DNA of 64,000 nt from CALMNV01 sp035688975. GTDB lineage: Bacteria > Actinomycetota > Actinomycetes > Actinomycetales > Dermatophilaceae. How positions within the stretch are numbered: position 1 is the first letter of the stretch; the number at the start of each line of letters is the position of its first letter. This document shows positions 1 through 7,071 of the stretch, in pieces. The translations under genes and the position numbers were made by a program. The stretch lies in assembly GCF_035688975.1 (NCBI RefSeq), contig NZ_DASSMH010000076.1, positions 1-64,000 on the forward strand. The letters are read 5' to 3'. The notes below the pieces were generated by a model that was given only the letters and a program-made list of their open reading frames with translations, had not been told where the DNA came from and did not search any database.

Positions 1-18
1 TGTGCGCGCCCGCGCGCG

Positions 19-134
19 TGCGGAAATGGCCACTCGACGGGTTGGGGGGCGCCTGGGGGGGACCGGTGGGCGCGCTGACCTTGTCGAGTGGCCACTTGTG
101 CGCGCCCGGACGCGTGCGGAAATGGCCACTCGAC
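19..134. repeat. Intergenic palindromic repeat, cluster A (3 copies)
   Basis: Three copies of a short element lie upstream of hisI: 24-38 and 120-134 in one orientation (AAATGGCCACTCGAC) and 83-97 inverted (GTCGAGTGGCCACTT). Copies one and three also share flanks (GTGCGG before, GGGTTGGGGG after). The same element recurs at 22.1-22.4 kb and 55.3-55.6 kb. The core is a near-perfect palindrome around TGGCCA. I see no gene in 1-167. Confidence 0.85.
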
Positions 135-155
135 GGGTTGGGGGGGCGCGGGCGG

Positions 156-161
156 CACAAT
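156..161 (+). promoter_or_regulatory. -10 element of a leaderless hisI promoter
   Basis: CACAAT lies 6 bases before the GTG start of hisI, so transcription would begin at or next to the start codon. The same CACAAT is found at the same distance from trpE. No clear -35 element is visible. Confidence 0.55.
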
Positions 162-167
162 GGGCGC

Positions 168-596
168 GTGACCGACCCGACGAGTGACCCGCAGACGCTC
201 GACCCGCAGACGCTCGACCCGCAGACGCTCGACCCGAAGGCGCTGGACCCGCGAATCGCCGAGCTGCTCAAGCGTGACGAGCGAGGCCTTGTCGCCGCCG
301 TCGTGCAGCAGCACGACACGGGCGACGTCCTCATGGTCGGGTGGATGGACGACGAGGCGCTTCGGCGCACGCTCACCGAGGGGCGGGTCACCTTCTGGTC
401 GCGCAGCCGGGGGGAGTACTGGCGCAAGGGCGACACGAGCGGCCACGTCCAGTGGGTCCGCGGCGTGCGCCTCGACTGCGACGGCGACGCGCTGCTCGTC
501 AGCGTCGACCAGGTCGGCGCGGCCTGCCACACCGGTGACCACTCGTGCTTCGACGCCCGGGTCCTGCCGGCCGTCGTCGGTCGCGCAGCGCCCTAA
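168..596 (+). CDS. hisI: Phosphoribosyl-AMP cyclohydrolase
   Basis: HisI opens the adenine ring of phosphoribosyl-AMP, the third step of histidine synthesis, in the cytoplasm. The 142-residue protein has the family core GWMDDEALRRTL, the FWSRSRGEYWRKG block, and the metal-binding stretch RLDCDGD followed by ACHTGDHSCF with its paired cysteines. The GTG at 168 was chosen because a -10 element sits 6 bases upstream and no ribosome-binding site is seen; the open frame extends further but covers repeat DNA. The first 28 residues contain a DPQTL repeat not needed for the fold. It lacks the HisE domain found fused in some bacteria. It stands alone ahead of the trp genes. Confidence 0.93.
   Translation: MTDPTSDPQTLDPQTLDPQTLDPKALDPRIAELLKRDERGLVAAVVQQHDTGDVLMVGWMDDEALRRTLTEGRVTFWSRSRGEYWRKGDTSGHVQWVRGVRLDCDGDALLVSVDQVGAACHTGDHSCFDARVLPAVVGRAAP
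186..245 (+). repeat. 15-bp tandem repeat inside the hisI N-terminus
   Basis: Four consecutive 15-bp units encode DPQTL three times and then DPKAL. The first three units are identical in DNA and the fourth has diverged. Because the unit is a multiple of three, copy-number change would keep the frame. Confidence 0.9.
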
Positions 597-652
597 CGCA
601 GCTCGTCTCCGGGGAGCCTTGGCCGGCTCCGCGGCATACGACGGCGGTGGTC

Positions 653-658
653 CACAAT
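653..658 (+). promoter_or_regulatory. -10 element of a leaderless trpE promoter
   Basis: CACAAT is followed 7 bases later by GTG at 666. The hexamer and spacing match those upstream of hisI. An ATG at 657 lies within the hexamer itself and so is an unlikely start. Confidence 0.5.
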
Positions 659-665
659 GGGCCCC

Positions 666-2240
666 GTGCCCGAGGACCGTATGCCGCCCAGCCCGCCCTC
701 GCCGGAGCCCGACCTCACGTGGGGCCGCACGTGGCCGTCGCTGGAGGTGTTCACGGAGCTGGCGCTCTCCGGCGACCGGCGGGTCATCCCCGTCGTGCGG
801 CGCCTCCTCGCGGACGCCGAGACGCCCGTCGGCGTCTACCGCAAGCTGGCAGAGGACCGGCCCGGCACGTTCCTGCTCGAGTCGGCCGAGCACGGTGGGG
901 TGTGGTCCCGGTTCTCCATCGTCGGCGCCCGGTGCGTGGCGACCCTCACCGAGCGGGACGGGGAGGCCACGTGGATCGGCACCCCGCCGGTCGGGGTGCC
1001 CACGGGCGGTGACCCGACCGCCGCGCTGCGCGACACCGTCGCGGCCCTGGCGACGCCACGCGTCCCCGGCCTGCCGCCGTTGACCGGCGGCATGGTCGGC
1101 GCCATCACGTATGACGCCGTCCGGCGGTGGGAGTCCGTGCCCGACGCGGGCCGGGACGATCTGGACCTGCCGGAGCTCGCCATGATGCTCGCCAGCGACC
1201 TCGCTGTCATCGACCACAGTGACGGCTCCCTCCTCCTCGTCGCCAACGCGATCAACCACGACGCGACCGACGAGCGCGTCGAGGAGGCGTGGGCCGACGC
1301 CGTCGCCCGGCTCGACCGGATGACCGAGGAGCTCGCGGCCCCGGCCCCGAGCACCGTGGCGACGATCGAGCCGCGGCGCAGTGCACCGGCGAGCAGCCAC
1401 ACCCAGGAGCAGTTCGAGGACATGGTGGAGCAGGCGAAGGAGGCCATCCGGGCGGGCGAGGCCTTCCAGATCGTCGTCTCCCAGCGGTTCACCGTCCCGT
1501 GCGCGGCCGACGCCCTCGACGTCTACCGGGCGCTGCGCGTGAGCAACCCGAGCCCGTACATGTACCTGCTGCGCCTGCCCCACCCCGACGGCACGGCATA
1601 CGACGTCGTGGGCTCGAGCCCGGAGGCGCTCATCAAGGTCACCGACCGGCAGGCCATCACGCACCCGATCGCCGGGTCGAGGCCGCGGGGCAAGACCCCC
1701 GACCACGATGCGCACCTCGCGGAGGAGCTCCTCGGCGACGCCAAGGAGCGGGCGGAGCACCTCATGCTCGTTGACCTCGCCCGCAACGACCTCCAGCGGA
1801 TCTGCCGGGCCGGGACCGTCGACACCGTGGACTTCATGTCGATCCGGCGCTACAGCCACATCATGCACATCGAGTCGAGCGTCGTCGGCGAGCTGCGCCC
1901 CGGGTGCACCGCCTACGACGCGCTCGTGGCCACCTTTCCAGCCGGCACGCTCTCCGGGGCCCCCAAGCCGCGGGCCATGGCGCTCATCGACGGGTACGAG
2001 GGCCTGCGGCGAGGCCTCTACGGCGGCGTCGTGGGATACCTCGACTTCGCCGGCGACCTCGACATGGCCATCGCCATCCGGACGGCGCTGATCAAGGGAG
2101 GCCTCGCCCACGTGCAGGCTGGGGCCGGCATCGTCGCCGACTCCGTGCCGCACCTCGAGTACGAGGAGACGGTCAACAAGGCCGCCGCGGCCCTGCGTGC
2201 CGTGGCGGCCGCCGAGGGGCTCGTCCCGGTGCGTCGATGA
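666..2240 (+). CDS. trpE: Anthranilate synthase component I
   Basis: TrpE makes anthranilate from chorismate with ammonia delivered by a TrpG glutaminase, the first committed step to tryptophan. The 524-residue protein carries the chorismate-binding motifs SSPEALIKV, HPIAGSRPRGKT, LMLVDLARNDL, SHIMHIESSVVGEL and FPAGTLSGAPKPRAM, and ends with the GAGIVADS/EYEE block. The start at GTG 666 is preferred for its -10 spacing; ATG 657 and ATG 681 are alternatives. Its stop overlaps the next gene by 4 bases, so it heads the trp operon. No trpG or trpD lies in the window, so these must be elsewhere. No leader peptide or attenuator is visible. Confidence 0.95.
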   Translation: MPEDRMPPSPPSPEPDLTWGRTWPSLEVFTELALSGDRRVIPVVRRLLADAETPVGVYRKLAEDRPGTFLLESAEHGGVWSRFSIVGARCVATLTERDGEATWIGTPPVGVPTGGDPTAALRDTVAALATPRVPGLPPLTGGMVGAITYDAVRRWESVPDAGRDDLDLPELAMMLASDLAVIDHSDGSLLLVANAINHDATDERVEEAWADAVARLDRMTEELAAPAPSTVATIEPRRSAPASSHTQEQFEDMVEQAKEAIRAGEAFQIVVSQRFTVPCAADALDVYRALRVSNPSPYMYLLRLPHPDGTAYDVVGSSPEALIKVTDRQAITHPIAGSRPRGKTPDHDAHLAEELLGDAKERAEHLMLVDLARNDLQRICRAGTVDTVDFMSIRRYSHIMHIESSVVGELRPGCTAYDALVATFPAGTLSGAPKPRAMALIDGYEGLRRGLYGGVVGYLDFAGDLDMAIAIRTALIKGGLAHVQAGAGIVADSVPHLEYEETVNKAAAALRAVAAAEGLVPVRR

Positions 2241-2821
2241 GGCTGGACAAGAGACGGGCGGTGCTGGCCGTCGTGCTGCCGGCTCTGGTGCTGCTCGGGC
2301 TGACGACGCAGGCCTGGGCCACCGGCACGGCGAGCGACGTGCTGAGCGGCGGTGCGGTCGCGGTGCCGGGTGGGCGCGCGGCCCCCGGCGTCATCGGCCT
2401 CGTCGTCGTCACGGTCGTGGCCCTGCTCGGCGCGGCAACCGGTGGCCGGGCGATCCGCGCCCTGTCCGTGGCGGTCGCCGTCCTGGCCGCCGCCGCCTCT
2501 GTCGTGCTCGTCGCCGTCGTCGTCATCCGACCGGAGGACGCCGTCGCGGCAGAGGTCGCCCGCCAGCTGGCCCGCACCACGCCACCGGCCGCCCGGGCCG
2601 CCGCGACGCCGTGGGCCTGGCTGGCGCTCGTCGCGGCGGCACTGCTCACGGCCGGGGCGCTCGCCGTGGCGTGGGCCGCCCGGTCGTGGGCGGGGCTGCC
2701 CCGCCGCTACGAGCGGCGACCCCCGCCGCAGGCGGGTCCCCGCGGGGAGGCGCGCAGCGCCTGGGACGAGATCACCGAGGGCCGCGACCCCACCCTGGGC
2801 GACGGACCCCAGCGGACCTGA
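2237..2821 (+). CDS. Trp operon-associated membrane protein (TrpM-like)
   Basis: This 194-residue protein has four predicted hydrophobic segments (about residues 8-28, 48-68, 77-98 and 132-154) and an Arg/Pro-rich cytoplasmic tail. Its size, topology and place between trpE and trpC match the conserved actinobacterial Trp_oprn_chp family, whose biochemical role is unknown. The ATG overlaps the trpE stop by 4 bases, indicating translational coupling. A part in tryptophan or anthranilate transport, or in trp regulation, is only inference from the neighbours. Confidence 0.8.
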   Translation: MRLDKRRAVLAVVLPALVLLGLTTQAWATGTASDVLSGGAVAVPGGRAAPGVIGLVVVTVVALLGAATGGRAIRALSVAVAVLAAAASVVLVAVVVIRPEDAVAAEVARQLARTTPPAARAAATPWAWLALVAAALLTAGALAVAWAARSWAGLPRRYERRPPPQAGPRGEARSAWDEITEGRDPTLGDGPQRT

Positions 2822-2871
2822 CACAATGGGACGGCATACCGGCCGGTGCCAGCAGGACGAGAGAGGAAGCC

Positions 2872-3150
2872 ATGGAAGAGCACGAGGACCACGGTCACAG
2901 CTTTGCCGCCTGGGTCGCGGTCGGGGTCATCCTCCTCGGTGCGGTCGTGGGCAGCATCGCCGTGCTCCGGCCGAGCGCCCTCCTCGGCTGGCTGGCCGCC
3001 GGGATCATCGTGGTCGGGGCCGTGTCGGGCAAGGTGCTCTCGATGGCCGGCTTCGGCGCCCGCCCGCACGACACCGAGAGCGCCAGCGCGCCGGGTCCCC
3101 TCACGGACGCTCCCGAGGAGTCCGGCACCAAGACCGTCGGCAAGAGCTGA
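2872..3150 (+). CDS. HGxxPAAW-family small membrane protein
   Basis: A 92-residue protein with an acidic, His-rich N-terminus (EEHEDHGHSFAAW), two transmembrane helices (about residues 14-33 and 39-57) and a polar tail. The HGHSFAAW stretch fits the HGxxPAAW signature with the Pro replaced by Phe. Such proteins are usually found inside actinobacterial trp operons; their function is not known. The ATG at 2872 has a good ribosome-binding site (AGAGGAAG) 5 bases upstream. CACAAT at 2822-2827 could give an internal promoter, but here the start is about 45 bases away. Confidence 0.8.
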   Translation: MEEHEDHGHSFAAWVAVGVILLGAVVGSIAVLRPSALLGWLAAGIIVVGAVSGKVLSMAGFGARPHDTESASAPGPLTDAPEESGTKTVGKS

Positions 3151-3155
3151 GCGCG

Positions 3156-3959
3156 GTGCCCACAGTCCTCGACGGGATCCTCGACGGCGTGCGTGAGGAT
3201 CTCGAGTCCCGGCGCGCCGCGACGCCCCTCGCCGCGCTCGAGTCCGCCCTGTCCGACCTCCCTGCCGCGATCGACCCCCTGCCGGGGTTCCGCGCCGCCG
3301 CCGCCACCGGCGTGGCGGTCATCGCGGAGGTCAAGCGCGCGAGCCCGAGCAAGGGCTCGCTGGCCGAGATCCCCGAGCCCGGTCGACTGGCTGCTGCGTA
3401 TGCCGCCGGGGGAGCGAGCGCCGTCAGCGTGCTCACCGAGCGGCGCCGGTTCGGCGGCACGCTCGCCGACCTCGACGAGGTGCGCGCCGCCGTGACGATC
3501 CCCGTCCTGCGCAAGGACTTCCTGGTCGACGGCTACCAGGTGACGGAGGCCCGTGCCCACGGGGCCGACCTGGTCCTGCTGATCGTCGCCGGTCTCGACG
3601 ACGCCCTGCTGCGCGACCTGCACCAGCAGGCCCGCGAACTCGGCATGACCTCGCTCGTGGAGGTGCACGACGCCGCCGAGCTGGACCGGGCGCTCGCGGT
3701 CGGTCCTGCCCTGGTCGGCATCAACGCCCGCAACCTCAAGACCCTCGAGGTCGACCTGCGGACGGTCACCGACCTGCTGCCGCGGGTGCCCGGCGACGTG
3801 CTCGCCGTGGCCGAGTCCGGGGTGACCGGTCCCGAGGTGGTGGCCGACTACGTCCGCGCCGGGGCGAGCGGCGTGCTTGTCGGTGAGGCGCTGGTGACGG
3901 GCGGCCGTCCCGCGCAGGCGGTGCGATCCTTCCTCGAGTCCGCCCGGGCGGTGCGATGA
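3156..3959 (+). CDS. trpC: Indole-3-glycerol phosphate synthase
   Basis: TrpC cyclises carboxyphenylamino-deoxyribulose phosphate to indole-3-glycerol phosphate. The 267-residue TIM-barrel protein has EVKRASPSKG with the substrate-binding lysine, LRKDFLVDGYQ, HGADLVLLIVAG, GINARNLKTLEVD and AESGVTG. It is a single-domain enzyme without a TrpF fusion, as expected in actinobacteria, where PriA does that step. The GTG at 3156 lies 6 bases after the preceding stop; the frame stays open upstream but only as a shadow of the previous gene. Its stop overlaps trpB by 4 bases. Confidence 0.94.
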   Translation: MPTVLDGILDGVREDLESRRAATPLAALESALSDLPAAIDPLPGFRAAAATGVAVIAEVKRASPSKGSLAEIPEPGRLAAAYAAGGASAVSVLTERRRFGGTLADLDEVRAAVTIPVLRKDFLVDGYQVTEARAHGADLVLLIVAGLDDALLRDLHQQARELGMTSLVEVHDAAELDRALAVGPALVGINARNLKTLEVDLRTVTDLLPRVPGDVLAVAESGVTGPEVVADYVRAGASGVLVGEALVTGGRPAQAVRSFLESARAVR

Positions 3960-5203
3960 CGGTCGTACAGCCCACCGGCCGGTTCGGCGGCTTCGGCGGG
4001 CGCTACGTGCCCGAGGCCCTGATCCCGGCCCTCGAGCAGCTCGACGAGGTCCGTCGCAAGGCGACCGTCGACCCGGAGTTCGTCGGTGAGCTCGAGCGCC
4101 TGCACCGCTCGTACACCGGCCGACCGAGCATCCTCACCGACGTCCCCCGGTTCTCCACGCACTGCGGGGGGGCGCGGGTGATCCTCAAGCGGGAGGATCT
4201 CAACCACACCGGCTCGCACAAGATCAACAACGTCCTCGGGCAGGCCCTGCTCACGCGGCGGATGGGCAAGACCAGGGTCATCGCCGAGACGGGCGCCGGC
4301 CAGCACGGCGTGGCGACCGCGACGGCGGCCGCCCTGCTGGGCCTGGAGTGCGTCGTCTACATGGGGCGCAAGGACACCGAGCGCCAGGCGCTCAACGTCG
4401 CGCGGATGAGGCTGCTCGGCGCCGAGGTCGTCCCCGTCGACCACGGCAGCCGCACCCTCAAGGACGCCGTCAACGAGGCCTTCCGCGACTGGGTGGCCAA
4501 CGTCGAGACGACCCACTACGTCCTCGGCACGGTCACCGGCCCACACCCGTTCCCGGAGATGGTCCGCGACTTCCACCGGATCATCGGGGTCGAGGCGCGC
4601 GCCCAGATGCTCGACCTCGTGGGGCGGCTGCCCGACGCCGTCCTCGCGTGCGTCGGGGGCGGCTCCAACGCCATGGGCATCTTCCACCGTTTCCTCGACG
4701 ACGCCTCGGTCCGCCTCATCGGTCTGGAGGGCGGGGGCGGCGGCATCGCGTCGGGCAAGCACGCGGCGCGCTTCGCCACCGGCATACCGGGCGTCCTCCA
4801 CGGCGCGTACACCTACGTCCTGCAGGACGAGGACGGCCAGACCACCCCGTCGCACAGCGTGTCGGCCGGCCTCGACTACCCCAGCGTCGGCCCTGAGCAC
4901 GCCTACCTGCGCGACACGGGACGCGCCGAGTACCGCCCGATCACCGACGCCGAGGCGATGGAGGCCTTCTCGCTCCTCAGCCGCAGCGAGGGCATCCTGC
5001 CGGCCATCGAGAGCGCGCACGCCCTCGCCGGCGCCATCCAGGTCGGGCGCGAGCTCGGGGAGGAGGCGGTGCTCCTCGTCAACCTCTCCGGCCGGGGCGA
5101 CAAGGACGTGCACACCGCGGCGGAGTGGTTCGGCCTGCTCGAGGGCGGCATCGAGCGGCCCCCGGACGACCCGGACGCGCAGGGGACCGGGGTGCAGCTG
5201 TGA
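3956..5203 (+). CDS. trpB: Tryptophan synthase beta chain
   Basis: TrpB condenses indole with serine using pyridoxal phosphate. The 415-residue protein shows GRFGGFGGRYVPE at the N-terminus, the PLP lysine in HTGSHKINN, ETGAGQHGVA, the phosphate-binding CVGGGSNAMG loop, EGGGGGIASGKHAA and the HSVSAGLDYPSVGPEH segment. It is the TrpB1 type that partners TrpA. It overlaps trpC and trpA by 4 bases each, so the three genes are translationally coupled, which suits an enzyme that channels indole from TrpA. Confidence 0.97.
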   Translation: MTVVQPTGRFGGFGGRYVPEALIPALEQLDEVRRKATVDPEFVGELERLHRSYTGRPSILTDVPRFSTHCGGARVILKREDLNHTGSHKINNVLGQALLTRRMGKTRVIAETGAGQHGVATATAAALLGLECVVYMGRKDTERQALNVARMRLLGAEVVPVDHGSRTLKDAVNEAFRDWVANVETTHYVLGTVTGPHPFPEMVRDFHRIIGVEARAQMLDLVGRLPDAVLACVGGGSNAMGIFHRFLDDASVRLIGLEGGGGGIASGKHAARFATGIPGVLHGAYTYVLQDEDGQTTPSHSVSAGLDYPSVGPEHAYLRDTGRAEYRPITDAEAMEAFSLLSRSEGILPAIESAHALAGAIQVGRELGEEAVLLVNLSGRGDKDVHTAAEWFGLLEGGIERPPDDPDAQGTGVQL

Positions 5204-6000
5204 GCGTGGCACGCGTCGTGCAGCGGTGCAACGACGAGGGCCGCGCGGCCCTCGTCGGCTACCTGCCCGTCGGCTTCCCCTCCGTGGAGGGCTCTCTCGA
5301 GGCCATGCGCGTCCTCGTGGAGTGCGGCGTCGACGTCGTCGAGGTGGGGGTGCCCTACAGCGACCCGGTCATGGACGGCCCGGTCATCCAGGACGCCGCG
5401 GTCCGGGCGCTCGAGCGGGGCGTGCGGCTCACCGACGTCTTCCTCGCCACGGAGGCGGTGGCCGAGGCCGGAGCGGCGGCGCTCGTCATGACGTACTGGA
5501 ACCCCGTCCTGCGCCACGGCGTCGACACCTTCGCGGCCGAGCTCGTCGCGGCTCGGGGCGCCGGGCTCATCACCCCCGACCTCATCCCGGACGAGGCCGG
5601 GGAGTGGATCGCCGCCGCGGATAAGCACGACCTGGACAAGGTGTTCCTCGTCGCGCCGAGCTCGACCCAGGAGCGCCTCGCGGCGGTCACGGCCCAGTGC
5701 CGGGGGTTCGTCTACGCCAGCGCCGTCATGGGCGTCACCGGCGCCCGCGCGAGCGTCGGCGCGGCCGCCGAGGACCTCGTGCTGCGCACCCGCGCGGTCA
5801 CCGACCTGCCCGTGTGCGTCGGCCTCGGGGTGTCGACGGGTGCGCAGGCAGCCCAGGTGGGCCGGTTCGCCGACGGCGTCATCGTCGGGTCCGCCCTCGT
5901 GCGATGCCTCACCGAGGCGCCCTCGGATGCCGCCGGGCTCAAGGCGCTCGGCGACCTCACGCGGGAGCTCGCCGACGGGGTGCGAAGGAGCCGCTCCTGA
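5200..6000 (+). CDS. trpA: Tryptophan synthase alpha chain
   Basis: TrpA cleaves indole-3-glycerol phosphate and passes indole to TrpB. The 266-residue TIM-barrel contains VEVGVPYSDPVMDGPVIQ with the catalytic acid, LVMTYWNPVLRHG, GLITPDLIPDEA, YASAVMGVTGAR and the phosphate-binding GLGVSTGAQ and VIVGSALV segments. It starts with GTG at 5200, overlapping the trpB stop by 4 bases. Its own stop shares one base with the lgt start (TGATG), so lgt is probably read from the same transcript. Confidence 0.95.
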   Translation: MSVARVVQRCNDEGRAALVGYLPVGFPSVEGSLEAMRVLVECGVDVVEVGVPYSDPVMDGPVIQDAAVRALERGVRLTDVFLATEAVAEAGAAALVMTYWNPVLRHGVDTFAAELVAARGAGLITPDLIPDEAGEWIAAADKHDLDKVFLVAPSSTQERLAAVTAQCRGFVYASAVMGVTGARASVGAAAEDLVLRTRAVTDLPVCVGLGVSTGAQAAQVGRFADGVIVGSALVRCLTEAPSDAAGLKALGDLTRELADGVRRSRS

Positions 6001-6920
6001 TGGCGCTCAACGGCATACCATCCCTGGCGCTCGACCTCGCGGCGGGCGCCGCTGCGCCCGTGCCTGCCGAGATTCCCTCCCCGACGACCGGGGTGTGGCA
6101 CCTCGGTCCCGTGCCGATCCGGGCCTACGCGCTGTGCATCCTCGCCGGGATCGTCGTCGCCGTCTGGCTCACCCAGCGACGACTTCTCGACCGCGGCGGT
6201 CGAGCCGGCGTCGCCCTCGACGTCTCGGCCTGGGCGGTCCCGTTCGGCATCGTCGGTGGGCGTCTCTACCACCTCATCACGACGCCGCAGCCCTACTTCG
6301 GCGCGGGCGGCCGGCCCATGGACGCGTTCGCGATCTGGAACGGCGGTCTGGGCATCTGGGGTGCCGTCGCGCTCGGGGCCGTCGGGGCGTGGATCGGCTG
6401 CCGCCGCCACGGGGTGGTCTTCCTCGACTTCGCCGACGCGGCGGCACCCGGCATCCTCATCGCCCAGGCCATGGGCCGCTTCGGAAACTACTTCAACAAC
6501 GAGATCTACGGCCGGCCCACCGACGTGCCGTGGCGGCTCAAGGTCTACGAGTGGGACACCGGCCTCGGGCAGGCGGTGCGCGACGCCGCCGGGGAGCCCA
6601 TCGTCAAGGGCTGGTTCCACCCCACCTTCCTCTACGAGGCGCTGTGGGCGCTCGCCCTCGCCGCGGCGCTGATCGTGCTCGACCGGCAGCGCTCCCTGCG
6701 CCGGGGCCAGCTGTTCGCGGCCTACGTCATGGGCTACCCGGTCGGGCGCATCGTCGTCGAGAACATGCGCAGCGACTCGGCCAACGAGATCCTCGGCCAG
6801 CGGGTCAACACGTGGGTCTCGCTCCTCGTCTTCCTCCTCGGCGCCTGGCTGTGGCGTCGCTTCGGCCGCACCTCCCCGGAGGCGCCCAGCGAGCATCCGG
6901 AGCCCGCCGTCACGGAGTGA
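6000..6920 (+). CDS. lgt: Prolipoprotein diacylglyceryl transferase
   Basis: Lgt transfers diacylglycerol from phosphatidylglycerol to the lobe cysteine of prolipoproteins at the membrane. The 306-residue protein has about seven membrane segments, the Lgt signature GRFGNYFNNEIYGRPT, an early PIRAYALCILAG helix, RLYHLITTP and HPTFLYEALW. The ATG at 6000 overlaps the trpA stop by one base. Linkage of lgt to trpA is common in actinobacteria. Substrates in this window would include the LIV and Ugp binding proteins, the Rieske protein and the Excalibur protein. The tail is short, unlike the long extensions of some mycobacterial Lgt proteins. Confidence 0.95.
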   Translation: MALNGIPSLALDLAAGAAAPVPAEIPSPTTGVWHLGPVPIRAYALCILAGIVVAVWLTQRRLLDRGGRAGVALDVSAWAVPFGIVGGRLYHLITTPQPYFGAGGRPMDAFAIWNGGLGIWGAVALGAVGAWIGCRRHGVVFLDFADAAAPGILIAQAMGRFGNYFNNEIYGRPTDVPWRLKVYEWDTGLGQAVRDAAGEPIVKGWFHPTFLYEALWALALAAALIVLDRQRSLRRGQLFAAYVMGYPVGRIVVENMRSDSANEILGQRVNTWVSLLVFLLGAWLWRRFGRTSPEAPSEHPEPAVTE

Positions 6921-7071
6921 CGCCGCGCACGCTCAGCATCTCAGCATCCGGAATCCGCCGTATCAAGGAGTAGGACGGTTGCGGCCTCGGCTATCGTTGG
7001 TGGACTTGCCGTGGTCAGTGCTGCCCACCGGCCCTTTGCATCCGGGGACCACACGTAAAAGGACGGTGACG

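Noticed and set aside
6921..7071. A riboswitch or leader peptide upstream of gltB
   Set aside because: I see no conserved aptamer or hairpin; only a weak -10 candidate is present.
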